Numbered from the stretch's first letter, positions 50,510 through 59,342 are shown. The stretch is 64,000 nt of DNA from Rhodospirillales bacterium (GCA_016215555.1 JACRJC010000018.1:1-64000), one strand, 5' to 3'. Notes: generated from the sequence alone by a model not told the origin. Translations and numbers: made by a program.

Positions 50510-53130
50510 CGGATGCGGCGCACGGCAACCGGAAGATACCCATCAGCGGTTTGCACAAGGCTGTCAGCGGACGGACGTGGCTAAGGGGAAAAGCGGCGCT
50601 TCCGGGTTATCCCGAGAATGGAGAAGTTCTGGTCATCGAATGGAATAGCCAACTGTTCGCCATTCCCGCCCGTTGCCCGCATCAGGGATTTGACCTCGCT
50701 GGCGGCTTTCTCAGTTCACGCGGTGACATGATCTGCCCAAACCATGGCTGCGTCTACCCGCTTGAGACCGGCAACGGCTTTGCCTTTCCTATCGAAAAGG
50801 AAGGTGACGGATTCTTCGTCGCTGTCGGTGACGTGGTTCCCCCCCTCCATCCGCAGTGCACGCCTAACGACATCAGGCGCCTGGAGGCGGAAAACGATTC
50901 TCTACGCGTAGCCAACCGCACTCTTGAATCTCGCATCCAAAAGGTTTCCGGCGACATGGATGCGATGTTGATCGAGGTCGAGGGACGCAAGAGGGAATTG
51001 GAGGCGTTGAATTCCCGGCTGGAATCCATGGCCGGACTGGTATCGCGCATTGCCGACAGCATTCAGGATATTCTTCTGGTAGCCGGTCTTGATGGCCGCG
51101 TCAGCCGGGTCAGCCAGGGGGCTATTTCATTCTTTGGCGTGAGCGCCAATGCCTTGATCGGCAGGGAGATCGACAGCCTTCTGCATCCCTCGGACCTGGA
51201 GCGGTTGCGGTCGGAAAGAGCCGTGACGCCGTGGTCTGGACGCCCTTTGTTGTACGAGTTGATTTATGCAGACGAGAAATTTGAAGCGGAAGTGGCGTTA
51301 AGATCACTGACCGTGCCTGCCGGAGAAGAGCAATCCGCCGCGCAGCACCATCTGCTTCACGGTTCATTGCTTTACGATGCCAATGGCAAGGAAGAAGGGG
51401 TTATCCTTCTGATCAGCAACATCCAGGGCGTTAAGGAGCGCGAACAGCTCGTCCGGGAAAGGGAGATGGCAAGGTCGCTGGATCTGTTGCGCGCCATGAT
51501 CGCCAATATCGACCAGGGAATGGTCATGTTCAACGCCGACGACCGAATCGTCGTGTGGAACCGGCGCTTCTTGGAGTTGCTTGACTTGCCGGAAAGCATC
51601 GTCCAGCCCGGCACCGCGATCGAAACGCTGCTTCGCTATCATGCGGAGCATGGAGAATACGGCCCAGGTGACGTTGGCAACTTGGTTAATGACCAGGTGG
51701 CGCTGATTCACCGGACGATGCCGCAGCGCTTCGAGCGCGAGCGGCCGAACGGATTGGTTCTTGATGTGGCAAGACGCCCCCTCACTGATGGGGGATTCGT
51801 CGCAACGTACACGGATATCACGGAAAGACGGCGCAAAGCCGTTGAGCTTAAGACCGAGAATGAGCGGCTGGAGCAGCGGGTTCGAGAAAGAACGGCGGAT
51901 CTTGAGAAGGAGAATGAAGTCCGCAAGCGCACAGAAGAGGCGCTCCGCGCCTCGCGCGAAAGACTGCGCGGCATCGCGGACAGTCTTCACGAAGGCGTTC
52001 TCGTCATCAATCATGCCGGACACATGATATTCATCAATGCGTCAGCGCGTCGGCTGTTGGATGTCAAGGAGTTGGACGTCGAGGGGCTTCCCGCTGATCA
52101 CGTGATGACGCTGATCGACAAGGGAGAAGAGATTGCTTTTGATTCCACGCCCTGGAAACAAGTTTCGGACCAGGGCATCTTTCTGCACAACGATGATTGC
52201 GTTTTCAAAACGTCATCTGGCAAGCAATTGCAGGTTGCTTTCTCCTGCGCGCCCCTGGAAACTGGGAATGGACGCAACAATGCCGTGGTTTCGTTCAGGG
52301 ATATCGCTTCCTTGAAGCAGGCGCAGTTCGACGCGCTTCAGTCATCGCGCCTAGCCAGCGTTGGCCGTTTGGCGGCGGGCATTGCCCACGAAATCAACAC
52401 CCCCATTCAATATATCGCCAACAATCTTAGTTTCATCGGCAATGCGGCATCAGAAATGATTTCCGCGCTCGATGCGTCAAGCGGCGGTTCCTTGGAACGG
52501 GCAGACGGCGGAACTGTGCAGGAACTGGACTATGTGAAGGAGGAGCTTCCGGCCGCCATCAAGGAATCCCAGCAAGGGGTCGAGCAGATTTCGCGCATCG
52601 TTCTTTCCATGAAGGAGTTTTCGCATCCCGGATCGACCGTGAAAGCGATGTCGGACATCAACCGTGCGATTGAGAACACGCTGACCGTTTCCCGCAACCA
52701 ATGGAAGATGGTTGCCGACGTCGTCAAAGAGTTCGATCCTGCCCTGCCAGCGGTGAATTGCAACATCGGAGAAATGAATCAGGTGTTCCTCAACCTGATC
52801 GTCAATGCAGCGCAGGCAATCGAAGGGTCAGGAAAATCTTTGCCAGGAACGATTACCGTCACCACGCGCCAGTCCGGCAAGTGGGTGACGGTTTCCGTCG
52901 CGGATAATGGAACCGGCATGACGGATGCCGTCAAGGACAAGCTCTTCGATCCCTTCTTTACCACAAAGGACGTCGGGAAGGGGACAGGGCAGGGACTGGC
53001 GATTTGCCGCGATGTAGTTGTAACCAAGCACCGAGGACGAATTGAAATTGGCGGGATACCCGGAGAAGGAGCCATCTTTACAATTTGGCTGCCGCTTGAG
53101 GCGCAGCCTGAAGCAGATGTCATTGATTAG
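50506..53130 (+). CDS. Rieske-PAS histidine kinase linked to hydrogenase
   Basis: An 874-residue soluble kinase. Residues about 12-110 are a Rieske [2Fe-2S] domain with C57-P-H59 and C77-x2-H80 (ARCPHQGFDLAGGF, MICPNHGCVYPLE). A coiled coil (about 120-175) leads to PAS domains at about 180-300, 320-440 and 490-600. The H-box (AAGIAHEINTPIQYIANN) has the phospho-acceptor H628. The GHKL ATPase ends the protein (VADNGTGMTDAVKDKLFDPF, GKGTGQGLAICRD). Being coupled to hydrogenase genes suggests that it reads electrons from H2 through the Rieske centre. No response regulator is cotranscribed. Confidence 0.88.
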   Translation: MTDAAHGNRKIPISGLHKAVSGRTWLRGKAALPGYPENGEVLVIEWNSQLFAIPARCPHQGFDLAGGFLSSRGDMICPNHGCVYPLETGNGFAFPIEKEGDGFFVAVGDVVPPLHPQCTPNDIRRLEAENDSLRVANRTLESRIQKVSGDMDAMLIEVEGRKRELEALNSRLESMAGLVSRIADSIQDILLVAGLDGRVSRVSQGAISFFGVSANALIGREIDSLLHPSDLERLRSERAVTPWSGRPLLYELIYADEKFEAEVALRSLTVPAGEEQSAAQHHLLHGSLLYDANGKEEGVILLISNIQGVKEREQLVREREMARSLDLLRAMIANIDQGMVMFNADDRIVVWNRRFLELLDLPESIVQPGTAIETLLRYHAEHGEYGPGDVGNLVNDQVALIHRTMPQRFERERPNGLVLDVARRPLTDGGFVATYTDITERRRKAVELKTENERLEQRVRERTADLEKENEVRKRTEEALRASRERLRGIADSLHEGVLVINHAGHMIFINASARRLLDVKELDVEGLPADHVMTLIDKGEEIAFDSTPWKQVSDQGIFLHNDDCVFKTSSGKQLQVAFSCAPLETGNGRNNAVVSFRDIASLKQAQFDALQSSRLASVGRLAAGIAHEINTPIQYIANNLSFIGNAASEMISALDASSGGSLERADGGTVQELDYVKEELPAAIKESQQGVEQISRIVLSMKEFSHPGSTVKAMSDINRAIENTLTVSRNQWKMVADVVKEFDPALPAVNCNIGEMNQVFLNLIVNAAQAIEGSGKSLPGTITVTTRQSGKWVTVSVADNGTGMTDAVKDKLFDPFFTTKDVGKGTGQGLAICRDVVVTKHRGRIEIGGIPGEGAIFTIWLPLEAQPEADVID

Positions 53131-53238
53131 GGTTTGTTGAGCCTCGTTCGATGATTCGCCGTCTTCGCAACCGCTCACATCTGGAATAACCCGAGGGGAT
53201 TGCCCCAAGGGATGCGCACGCGGCATCTGAAGAGGTTA

Positions 53239-53545
53239 TACCAGTTTGCAGAATGAATAACCTATTTCGTGGCGGCCAATCGCCACGTCCGGGCAGGCAG
53301 GACGCGACGAGCGTAGCGGGGCTACGGGTGCCGTCAATGATGGCCCATTGGTTTTGCGGGCAAAGCCCGCGAGCGGCCTAACGAACCCGGCGTGACGATT
53401 GGCCCCACCGCAGGCCGGGCGCTTTTTCGCGGACAATGTGTTGCGGACCGCTTACTGTGAACCACACAGCCGCGCGCTCCGCGCCTGTTGCCCGAGAAAA
53501 ATCGCTCCGGCGAAATAAGTTGTTCATTCTGCAAACTGGCATTAC
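53239..53545. mobile_element. MITE-like element with terminal inverted repeats
   Basis: CCAGTTTGCAGAATGAA begins a 29-base end at 53241-53269; the reverse complement at 53511-53539 matches with 2 mismatches. The ~300 bp interior has no transposase or long open frame but contains further pairing (GCGGGCAAAGCCCGC, GGCGGCCAATCG against CGATTGGCC). The right end overlaps the stop codon of the response regulator. One end is repeated at 8032-8054. This is most likely a non-autonomous transposable element; no clear target duplication was found. Apart from this, 53131-53238 holds only a short GGGG/CCCC hairpin. Confidence 0.75.
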
Positions 53546-54285
53546 TTCGCTGAAACCCCGGCCGTCAGCACGTAGCCGCCTCCTCGCACCGTCTTGATCA
53601 ATTCCGGATTCTTCGGATCGACCTCCAGCTTGCGCCGCAAGCGTCCGACATGGACGTCGATGGTGCGGTCGAACGGCCCCGCTACCCGGCCTCGAGCGAA
53701 GTCGAGAAGTTGATCGCGGTTGAGTATTCGCCGGGGATGGCGCAGAAAGGCCATCAGCAGATCGAATTCTCCGCCGGTTATCTCGACCAGCACGTCGTCG
53801 GGCGACCGCAATTGGCGCCGTCCGGTATCCAGGGCCCAGCCTGCAAAGGTCAGGATGCCGTGCGAGGTTCCCTTGTGCGTTTCCGCTGCCGATTGCGTGC
53901 CGCTTTCCACCCTGTCGGCTGTCCTTCTTAGGACGGCCTTGATGCGGGCCAGCAGCTCGCGTGCGCTGAAGGGTTTGGCCAAATAATCGTCGGCCCCCAT
54001 TTCCAGGCCGGCCACCCGGTCGGTTTCATCGCCCATGGCGGTCAACATGATGACGGGCAGGCGCGTCGTTTCGCGCAAGTGCCGGCAAAGCGACAGTCCA
54101 TCCTCGCCCGGCAACATCAGATCAAGAACGACAAGATCGATATCGGCCTTTCCAAGGATTTCGCGCAGGGCGGTCCCGTCACCGACGGCGGTGATGCCAA
54201 ACCCTTGCCGGCCCAGGAATTCCTTCAGAAGAGCACAGATTTCCGGATCGTCATCGACAATCAGAATGTGGCCTGGATCGTTCAT
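53542..54285 (-). CDS. OmpR/PhoB-family response regulator
   Basis: A 247-residue regulator. Receiver domain about 5-120 (ILIVDDDPEICALL, phospho-Asp in LVVLDLMLPGEDG, switch Thr in VIMLTAMGDE, Lys in YLAKPF). Winged helix about 150-240 (GEFDLLMAFLRHPRRILNRD, DRTIDVHVGRLRRKLEVD, IKTVRGGGYVLTAG). It overlaps the kinase stop by 4 bases. The direct repeats at 55717-55746 next to the divergent oxidase operon are likely targets. Confidence 0.92.
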   Translation of the reverse strand: MNDPGHILIVDDDPEICALLKEFLGRQGFGITAVGDGTALREILGKADIDLVVLDLMLPGEDGLSLCRHLRETTRLPVIMLTAMGDETDRVAGLEMGADDYLAKPFSARELLARIKAVLRRTADRVESGTQSAAETHKGTSHGILTFAGWALDTGRRQLRSPDDVLVEITGGEFDLLMAFLRHPRRILNRDQLLDFARGRVAGPFDRTIDVHVGRLRRKLEVDPKNPELIKTVRGGGYVLTAGVSAK

Positions 54286-55655
54286 GATTTGCTTCCCTGC
54301 GGGATGGTGACGGCAACCCGAAGACCTCCTTCCCTTCTGTTCTCTAGCAGGATGTCGCCGCCATGCGCGCGGATGATGGTGCGCGCCACCGTCAGCCCCA
54401 GGCCGCTCCCTCCGCTCTTGCGATTGCGCGATCCTTCGAGACGGTAAAAAGGCGTGAAGACCTTTTCCATTTCGGTTTCGGGAATTCCTGGCCCCTCGTC
54501 TTCAATGATGACGACGATGTCCGGACCGGCATGACGGGCATGGACCATCGCTCTTTGGCCGTAACGGGCGGCGTTTTCGATCAGATTGACGAAGGCCCGC
54601 TTCAAGGCCAAGGGACGGCAGAAACAGACCAGACGCCCTGGCCAGTCGAACTCGGCGGCAAGCCCGGCGTCCATGGCGTTGTCGCAAATTGCCTCCAACA
54701 TCGATGCCAGATCGATGGCCTCGGAGGGCTCGTCCTGGGCATCGCCACGCGCGAAGTCAAGGGTCGAGGCGACCATTGCCTCCATTTCATCGAGATCGGC
54801 CAGCATGCGTTCGCGCCCCTCGCTTTCCGGAAATAGTTCCGTCCTCAACCTCAATCGCGTGATCGGGCTGCGCAGATCGTGCGAGATGGCGGCCAGCATG
54901 CGGGTGCGGTCCTCGACGAAGCGCCGGATACGATCTTGCATTTCGTTGAAGGCGGATACTGCCTGACGGACTTCCCGAGGCCCCTCTTCGGATAGCGGCG
55001 GCGCCTGCACGTCGCGGCCCAGCCGGTCGGCGGCCCGGGCAAAAGCCGCCAGCGGAGCCGCCACCCATCCGGTCGCCCAGCGTCCGAAGATCAGGATGGC
55101 GCCGATCATGACGACTGCCGACAGGATCGAGCGGGGCGCCCAAAACGGCATGGACTTCTTCATCGCCAAATCGAAGGTTGCCCAGGTTCCGTCATTAAGG
55201 GCCAGGGCGATAAACAGCGACGGATCTTCCGGAAAGCCGTTGGCCAATCGCCACCAGACCGAGTTCGTTCCAACATGGTCGTGGCGTTGACGGGCGATAT
55301 GCAGCCGGTCGTGACCGAGTGCGCCGAAATAGGGCTCCAGCGCCTGGCGAACCGGAACCATTTCGATCTCTTCCTGCTGAGACGCGGAAATGGCGGGCGT
55401 GGCCTCAAGAGCCACGGTCAGGAAAGGGCTGCCGAGGCTGCGTGCAAGACGCACACGCTCTTCCGGCGGCGCTTGATCCAACAGCCGCGCGAACACCGCT
55501 ACCCGGTCAGCTGAAAGATGGTCGTTGACGTCGGCCACGGCATCATGCCGATCGTGAGACAGGATCGCCGTGCTGGCCATGTGGGATAAAGTTAATCCCA
55601 CCAACAAGACCAGCAACGTCCGACCGCCGATCGAATCCGGAATCAGACCCTTCAT
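54282..55655 (-). CDS. EnvZ-type membrane histidine kinase
   Basis: About 457 residues. Two transmembrane helices (about 12-32 and 180-200) frame a ~140-residue periplasmic sensor. HAMP follows, then the H-box (MLAAISHDLRSPITRLRLRT) and HATPase (LIENAARYG, IEDEGPGIPETEMEKVFTPF, GGSGLGLTVARTII). ATG 55655 has GGAGGAC upstream and is preferred over 55667. It is the first gene of the pair and divergent from the CuA/oxidase-like operon. Confidence 0.9.
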   Translation of the reverse strand: MKGLIPDSIGGRTLLVLLVGLTLSHMASTAILSHDRHDAVADVNDHLSADRVAVFARLLDQAPPEERVRLARSLGSPFLTVALEATPAISASQQEEIEMVPVRQALEPYFGALGHDRLHIARQRHDHVGTNSVWWRLANGFPEDPSLFIALALNDGTWATFDLAMKKSMPFWAPRSILSAVVMIGAILIFGRWATGWVAAPLAAFARAADRLGRDVQAPPLSEEGPREVRQAVSAFNEMQDRIRRFVEDRTRMLAAISHDLRSPITRLRLRTELFPESEGRERMLADLDEMEAMVASTLDFARGDAQDEPSEAIDLASMLEAICDNAMDAGLAAEFDWPGRLVCFCRPLALKRAFVNLIENAARYGQRAMVHARHAGPDIVVIIEDEGPGIPETEMEKVFTPFYRLEGSRNRKSGGSGLGLTVARTIIRAHGGDILLENRREGGLRVAVTIPQGSKS

Positions 55656-55716
55656 TCCGTCCTCCATGCTCCCGATCCTCTGATTTTGGCAGGAAGATAG
55701 GTCTTATGCATCAAGG

Positions 55717-55746
55717 CATTCACTTTTTTACACTTCTTTACACGAC
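55717..55746. promoter_or_regulatory. tandem 10-bp repeats, likely OmpR-type binding site
   Basis: TTTACACTTC (55727-55736) and TTTACACGAC (55737-55746) are direct repeats in register; a weaker copy CATTCACTTT precedes them at 55717-55726. Ten-base direct repeats are the usual target of OmpR-family dimers. The site lies between the kinase gene (leftward) and the CuA operon (rightward). Confidence 0.5.
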
Positions 55747-55805
55747 GCCCTGGGCCTTGCCTTGTATCAATGGAACAGGTTTGGACGCTGAACCGAGAGG
55801 ATTCC

Positions 55806-56558
55806 ATGGGCCAGCAACAACATCTTACCAGCCGCAGGGGGTTCGTCGCCGCGATGGGGTTCGGCGCCGTCAGTCTTTACGGCTTATGGGCCGTCTATGG
55901 CGCGGCTCCCGGGCCGAGCGCTTTGTTCGCTGGCCATGAGGCCGCAACGGAGGGCAATGCCCAAGGCGATCACGGAGGACATGGCGCTGCCGAGAAAGCC
56001 GATGAAGGTGGCGGCCACGAAGCGGGCGGGAAATCTTCTCCTGCCGCTGGGGAAGGCGGCCATGGCGGCCATGGCGCCCCGGAAGGGAACATGGCCGAGG
56101 AGTTCGAACGTAAGGTCGAAGAATTCGTTACGCGCTATCGCCTTGGCGACGGCACCGTCTATCCTCGCCGCCAGGCCGCCGCTACCAGCGCCATGGATCA
56201 TGGCATGATGGATCATGGCTTGATGGGACAGGGCGAAACGGAACATGGCGCCATGTCCCCGGAAGCGGACGACGATTCCCCTATCGATGTTTATCTTCTA
56301 GCCCGCCGCTTTTCTTACGAGCCGGGGGTGCTACGCCTTGACAAGGGCGTTCCCTACCGTTTCCGCATGATGGCGGCGGACAGCACTCACGGCGCGTCGA
56401 TTCATCTGGGCGGCGCCAGCCGCATCATCCGTTTACGGATGGGTGTGCCGGTTGAACAGACCCTGACCTTTCACGAACCCGGCAGCTATCTCATTTACTG
56501 CACCGTCTATTGCGGTACCGGCCACGATGCCATGCAAGGCCGGATCGACGTCGTTTGA
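55806..56558 (+). CDS. CuA-type subunit II with His/Met-rich linker
   Basis: A 250-residue membrane-anchored cupredoxin. The N-terminus has twin arginines and a hydrophobic anchor (SRRGFVAAMGFGAVSLYGLW). The C-terminal cupredoxin has the complete binuclear CuA set C232, C236, H240, M243 (YCTVYCGTGHDAM) plus the earlier His in THGASIHLGG. Between them lies an unusual His/Gly-rich segment (DHGGHGAAEKADEGGGHEAG) and a Met/His stretch (MDHGMMDHGLMGQGETEHGA) like those of copper-trafficking proteins. ATG 55806 follows GAGAGGA; 55770 is an alternative start. Confidence 0.85.
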   Translation: MGQQQHLTSRRGFVAAMGFGAVSLYGLWAVYGAAPGPSALFAGHEAATEGNAQGDHGGHGAAEKADEGGGHEAGGKSSPAAGEGGHGGHGAPEGNMAEEFERKVEEFVTRYRLGDGTVYPRRQAAATSAMDHGMMDHGLMGQGETEHGAMSPEADDDSPIDVYLLARRFSYEPGVLRLDKGVPYRFRMMAADSTHGASIHLGGASRIIRLRMGVPVEQTLTFHEPGSYLIYCTVYCGTGHDAMQGRIDVV

Positions 56559-56575
56559 GAAGAGCGGAGGACAAC

Positions 56576-58228
56576 ATGACCCATTCCCTGACGGCGCGCC
56601 TGGCGCTTCTTCCCGCCACTGATAAGCGCCTTCTGAAGGCGGTTTTCGGAGCCGCCCTGCTGGCTCTTGGCCTGGGCATCCTGTTTGGCGCGCTGACCGC
56701 CTTGGCCCGCGCCGGATGGCTCGATGCCTATCCCGAAACGGCCTATCGCCTGTTGACCTTGCATGGCGTCAGCATCTTCTTCTACTGGCTCTATTTCGCG
56801 CAGGCAGGTCTGTTGCTGGCTTTCGCCAGCGCTCAAGGCTCGGGCAGGATTTCGTGGGGGCCTGCCGCCTGGGCTGGATTTGCCTTGATGACGGCGGGGT
56901 TTCTGTTCAGCGAGGCTGCTTCGCTTACGGGCGCGATACCCTTGCTCTATGACGGCTCGCCCGAATTGGCGCGGGAAGAACCGGGGAACGTTGCCGCCTT
57001 CGCCCTCGGCTACGATCTATTGGGATTGGGATTGATGGTCGTGGCAGCCAGCGCCGTCGCCACCGTGCTGGGGCCGCGCTGGAAAGGCGAGCAGCCAGCG
57101 TTGACGGCGGTCGGCTTTGCCGTCTTTGCCTGGGCAGGGTTTCTGATGGTCAGCGGAATTGCCGCCATCCACGCCTTTTTGCCGCCGGTCCTTTGGGCGC
57201 TCGGCCTGGGAGCTTTTCCGGCCGATCATGGCACCGGTTGGCACATCCTGTTCCATAACCTGCATTACCTGCCACTGATGGCGACGGTGCTGGTCTGGTA
57301 CGTGTTGGTCGAGGCGCTGACCGGCGTGAAATCGGTGTTTGGGGCCAGATTCTCCAAAATCGTCTTTTCGGCCTATCTGGTTTTCGTGCCGCCCACTTCG
57401 CTTTATCACATGTTCCTGGAACCCGATCTGCCTGAAACCGTGCGCGTCGCCGGTTCCCTTCTGTCTCTGTTCGTCAGCGTACCGACGCTCACCGCTTTCC
57501 TCATCATCGTTTCGTCGCTTGAAATCAATGCCCGCGCCCGAGGCGCTAACGGACTGTTCGGCTGGCTGAAACAACTGCCCTGGCAGCATCCGGCGATGGC
57601 GGCAATGGGCATGGCGGTGGTCAATCTGGGGCTGGGCATCGTTTTCGCCTTCGTGCTGATTCAGGAAAAGCTGGCCCCCTTGCTGTCCGACACCTTCTTC
57701 GTTCCTGGCTATTTCCATTTCTTCACCGTGGGAACGGTGTCGCTGACCTTCCTAGCCGCATTCGCGGTAATTCTGCCCGAACTGGGCGGGCGGTTGTGGC
57801 GCCCGGACATGCTGAAAAAATTGCCCGTCCTTGCCACGCTGGGCCTGCTGATTTTCGGCGCCTCGGGCATTGCCGCCGGTTACGCCGGCGTGCCACGGCG
57901 GGTCTTCGACGTTTCCTATGGCGGCGAAGCCCCCACTCTGTGGCAAGGCCTGATGGCCGGGGTGGGGATTGGCGGAAGCATCATGGCCCTGGCCCTGGCG
58001 GTCTTCGCCTTTGGCATGGCCGTTACCCTGCTGCGCGGCAGCCGCAAGGAGGAAAAAGCCGCCGCTTCATTCTTGGATTGGAGCGGCAGACCGAAGGCGT
58101 TGACCGCGGCCTGGATGGGCCCGGCTTCCGTGGGCGCCATCGTCGCCGCGATGTACGGCTTCACCGCATTTGCCTTCGAACTGTTGCAACGCCTTCCCAT
58201 CGCCGCCATCGGCGGTGGCGGCCATTAA
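56576..58228 (+). CDS. ba3-like heme-copper oxidase subunit I with altered active site
   Basis: A 550-residue polytopic protein with ~13 helices, aligning by eye with B-type (Thermus ba3) subunit I. Kept: the low-spin heme His pair H63 (LTLHGVSIF) and H381, the CuB His H227 and Tyr Y231 (FHNLHYLPL), and the loop FGWLKQLPW. Changed: the TM7 His-His pair reads Y277-H278 (SLYHMFLEP), and the high-spin heme ligand reads Y379 in VPGYFHFF where ba3 has VPGHFH. Normal oxygen or NO reduction is therefore doubtful. ATG 56576 has GGAGG upstream. It is in an operon with the CuA subunit. Confidence 0.82.
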   Translation: MTHSLTARLALLPATDKRLLKAVFGAALLALGLGILFGALTALARAGWLDAYPETAYRLLTLHGVSIFFYWLYFAQAGLLLAFASAQGSGRISWGPAAWAGFALMTAGFLFSEAASLTGAIPLLYDGSPELAREEPGNVAAFALGYDLLGLGLMVVAASAVATVLGPRWKGEQPALTAVGFAVFAWAGFLMVSGIAAIHAFLPPVLWALGLGAFPADHGTGWHILFHNLHYLPLMATVLVWYVLVEALTGVKSVFGARFSKIVFSAYLVFVPPTSLYHMFLEPDLPETVRVAGSLLSLFVSVPTLTAFLIIVSSLEINARARGANGLFGWLKQLPWQHPAMAAMGMAVVNLGLGIVFAFVLIQEKLAPLLSDTFFVPGYFHFFTVGTVSLTFLAAFAVILPELGGRLWRPDMLKKLPVLATLGLLIFGASGIAAGYAGVPRRVFDVSYGGEAPTLWQGLMAGVGIGGSIMALALAVFAFGMAVTLLRGSRKEEKAAASFLDWSGRPKALTAAWMGPASVGAIVAAMYGFTAFAFELLQRLPIAAIGGGGH

Positions 58229-58244
58229 TAAAGGAGATTGAGCC

Positions 58245-58430
58245 ATGAACGAGGATTTCTGGCTGGTCATTCCGGTAACGCTGGTCTGGGCCCTGCTGGC
58301 AGCCGTTTATGCCTTCGTGCCCAGCCTCGACATGCCGGGCTATGCCCGAGTCTGGGGGACGGGGGCGGTTCTCTTCCTCGGCCTGGGATTGCTCCTGCTC
58401 AAGCGGGGAAAGAAGAAGGACGGACTCTAA
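58245..58430 (+). CDS. small membrane subunit of the oxidase-like complex
   Basis: A 61-residue protein with two hydrophobic helices (WLVIPVTLVWALLAAVYAFV and WGTGAVLFLGLGLLLLKRGK) and a basic tail. AAAGGAG precedes it, 16 bases after subunit I. Small accessory subunits of this kind accompany ba3 and related oxidases. Confidence 0.7.
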   Translation: MNEDFWLVIPVTLVWALLAAVYAFVPSLDMPGYARVWGTGAVLFLGLGLLLLKRGKKKDGL

Positions 58431-58467
58431 GGTGGGCAGGGACGGAGGCGGGAAATGAACCGTCTTT

Positions 58468-58512
58468 GAAAAAATGCCCGGAAGCTTGAGGTTCAGTTCA
58501 AGACTTCCGGGC
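58468..58512 (-). terminator. intrinsic terminator of the TauE operon (minus strand)
   Basis: GCCCGGAAG (58476-58484) pairs with CTTCCGGGC (58504-58512). On the minus strand the hairpin is followed by ATTTTTTC. It separates the convergent oxidase-like and TauE/NapC operons. Confidence 0.8.
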
Positions 58513-58543
58513 GCAGTTGCCCGGGGAGGAGCCCCTGGGGAAA

Positions 58544-59314
58544 CTAGATGAGGCCTGCAACCATTCCAAGCCCAGCGATGGATAGTAAAATTCCTACAAG
58601 AATCCGCACGAAGCGAAGCGTCACTTTCTGGAGAATCCTGGCGCCGACAAAAGCGCCGATGAAAGCGGCACCGCAGCCAGCCGCCACTTGAGAAAGGGCA
58701 ACATCGGCATCGAGAAAGCCAGCCGTTCCGTAGAGTCCAAGACGGCTGATATCGACCATGCTGGCAATGACGACGCCGGTTGCGACGAAGGATTCCTTGC
58801 TCAGTCCGGCCTTGATCAGGAAGGCCGAGCGCAGAGCTCCCTGCATCCCGGCAAGTCCACCTAAAAAGCCCGAGAGCAATCCACCCAAAAAAATGTAGCG
58901 CTTGTCGAAAGACAGTTTGGCAAAGGCTGGCAGCAGTTCGGAAGCGGAGAAAAACAGCAGAAGCATCCCAACCGTCAGCTTGACGGGCGTGATTGCGAAG
59001 CCATGCCCCGCCAAGCCGTAGGAATATACCGCAGGCAGAGCCGAGACCGCCATGAGAAGGGCTGCGCCAACCAAAGAGGAAACCACTGCAGGCAATCCGA
59101 AGAGGAAGATCGTTTCCGGATCGGCATGCTTGCCCAGCAAGGTCAGTTTGAACAGGTTGTTGGCCAAGTGAACAAGGGCGGTGGCGCCAATCGCCACGGT
59201 GACCGGAAAGAACAAGGCGAAAGCTGGCAACAGCAGGGTTCCCAGGCCAAATCCCGAGAACAACGTCAACGCAGAAGCGGTCAGGGCCACCATGCCGATG
59301 ATGAGATAATCCAT
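58544..59314 (-). CDS. TauE/SafE family permease
   Basis: A 256-residue protein with eight hydrophobic segments and the TauE/SafE pattern (TLFSGFGLGTLLLPAFALFF, GGLLSGFLGGLAGMQGALRS). Family members export sulfite, sulfoacetate or related anions. It lies 84 bases downstream of the NapC-type gene, after a hairpin, and could be the last gene of the sigma-54-driven operon. Transport substrate unknown; link to sulfur is plausible only by family. Confidence 0.85.
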   Translation of the reverse strand: MDYLIIGMVALTASALTLFSGFGLGTLLLPAFALFFPVTVAIGATALVHLANNLFKLTLLGKHADPETIFLFGLPAVVSSLVGAALLMAVSALPAVYSYGLAGHGFAITPVKLTVGMLLLFFSASELLPAFAKLSFDKRYIFLGGLLSGFLGGLAGMQGALRSAFLIKAGLSKESFVATGVVIASMVDISRLGLYGTAGFLDADVALSQVAAGCGAAFIGAFVGARILQKVTLRFVRILVGILLSIAGLGMVAGLI

Positions 59315-59342
59315 GCCGATCCCGATTGTTTCTTGGAGCGAC

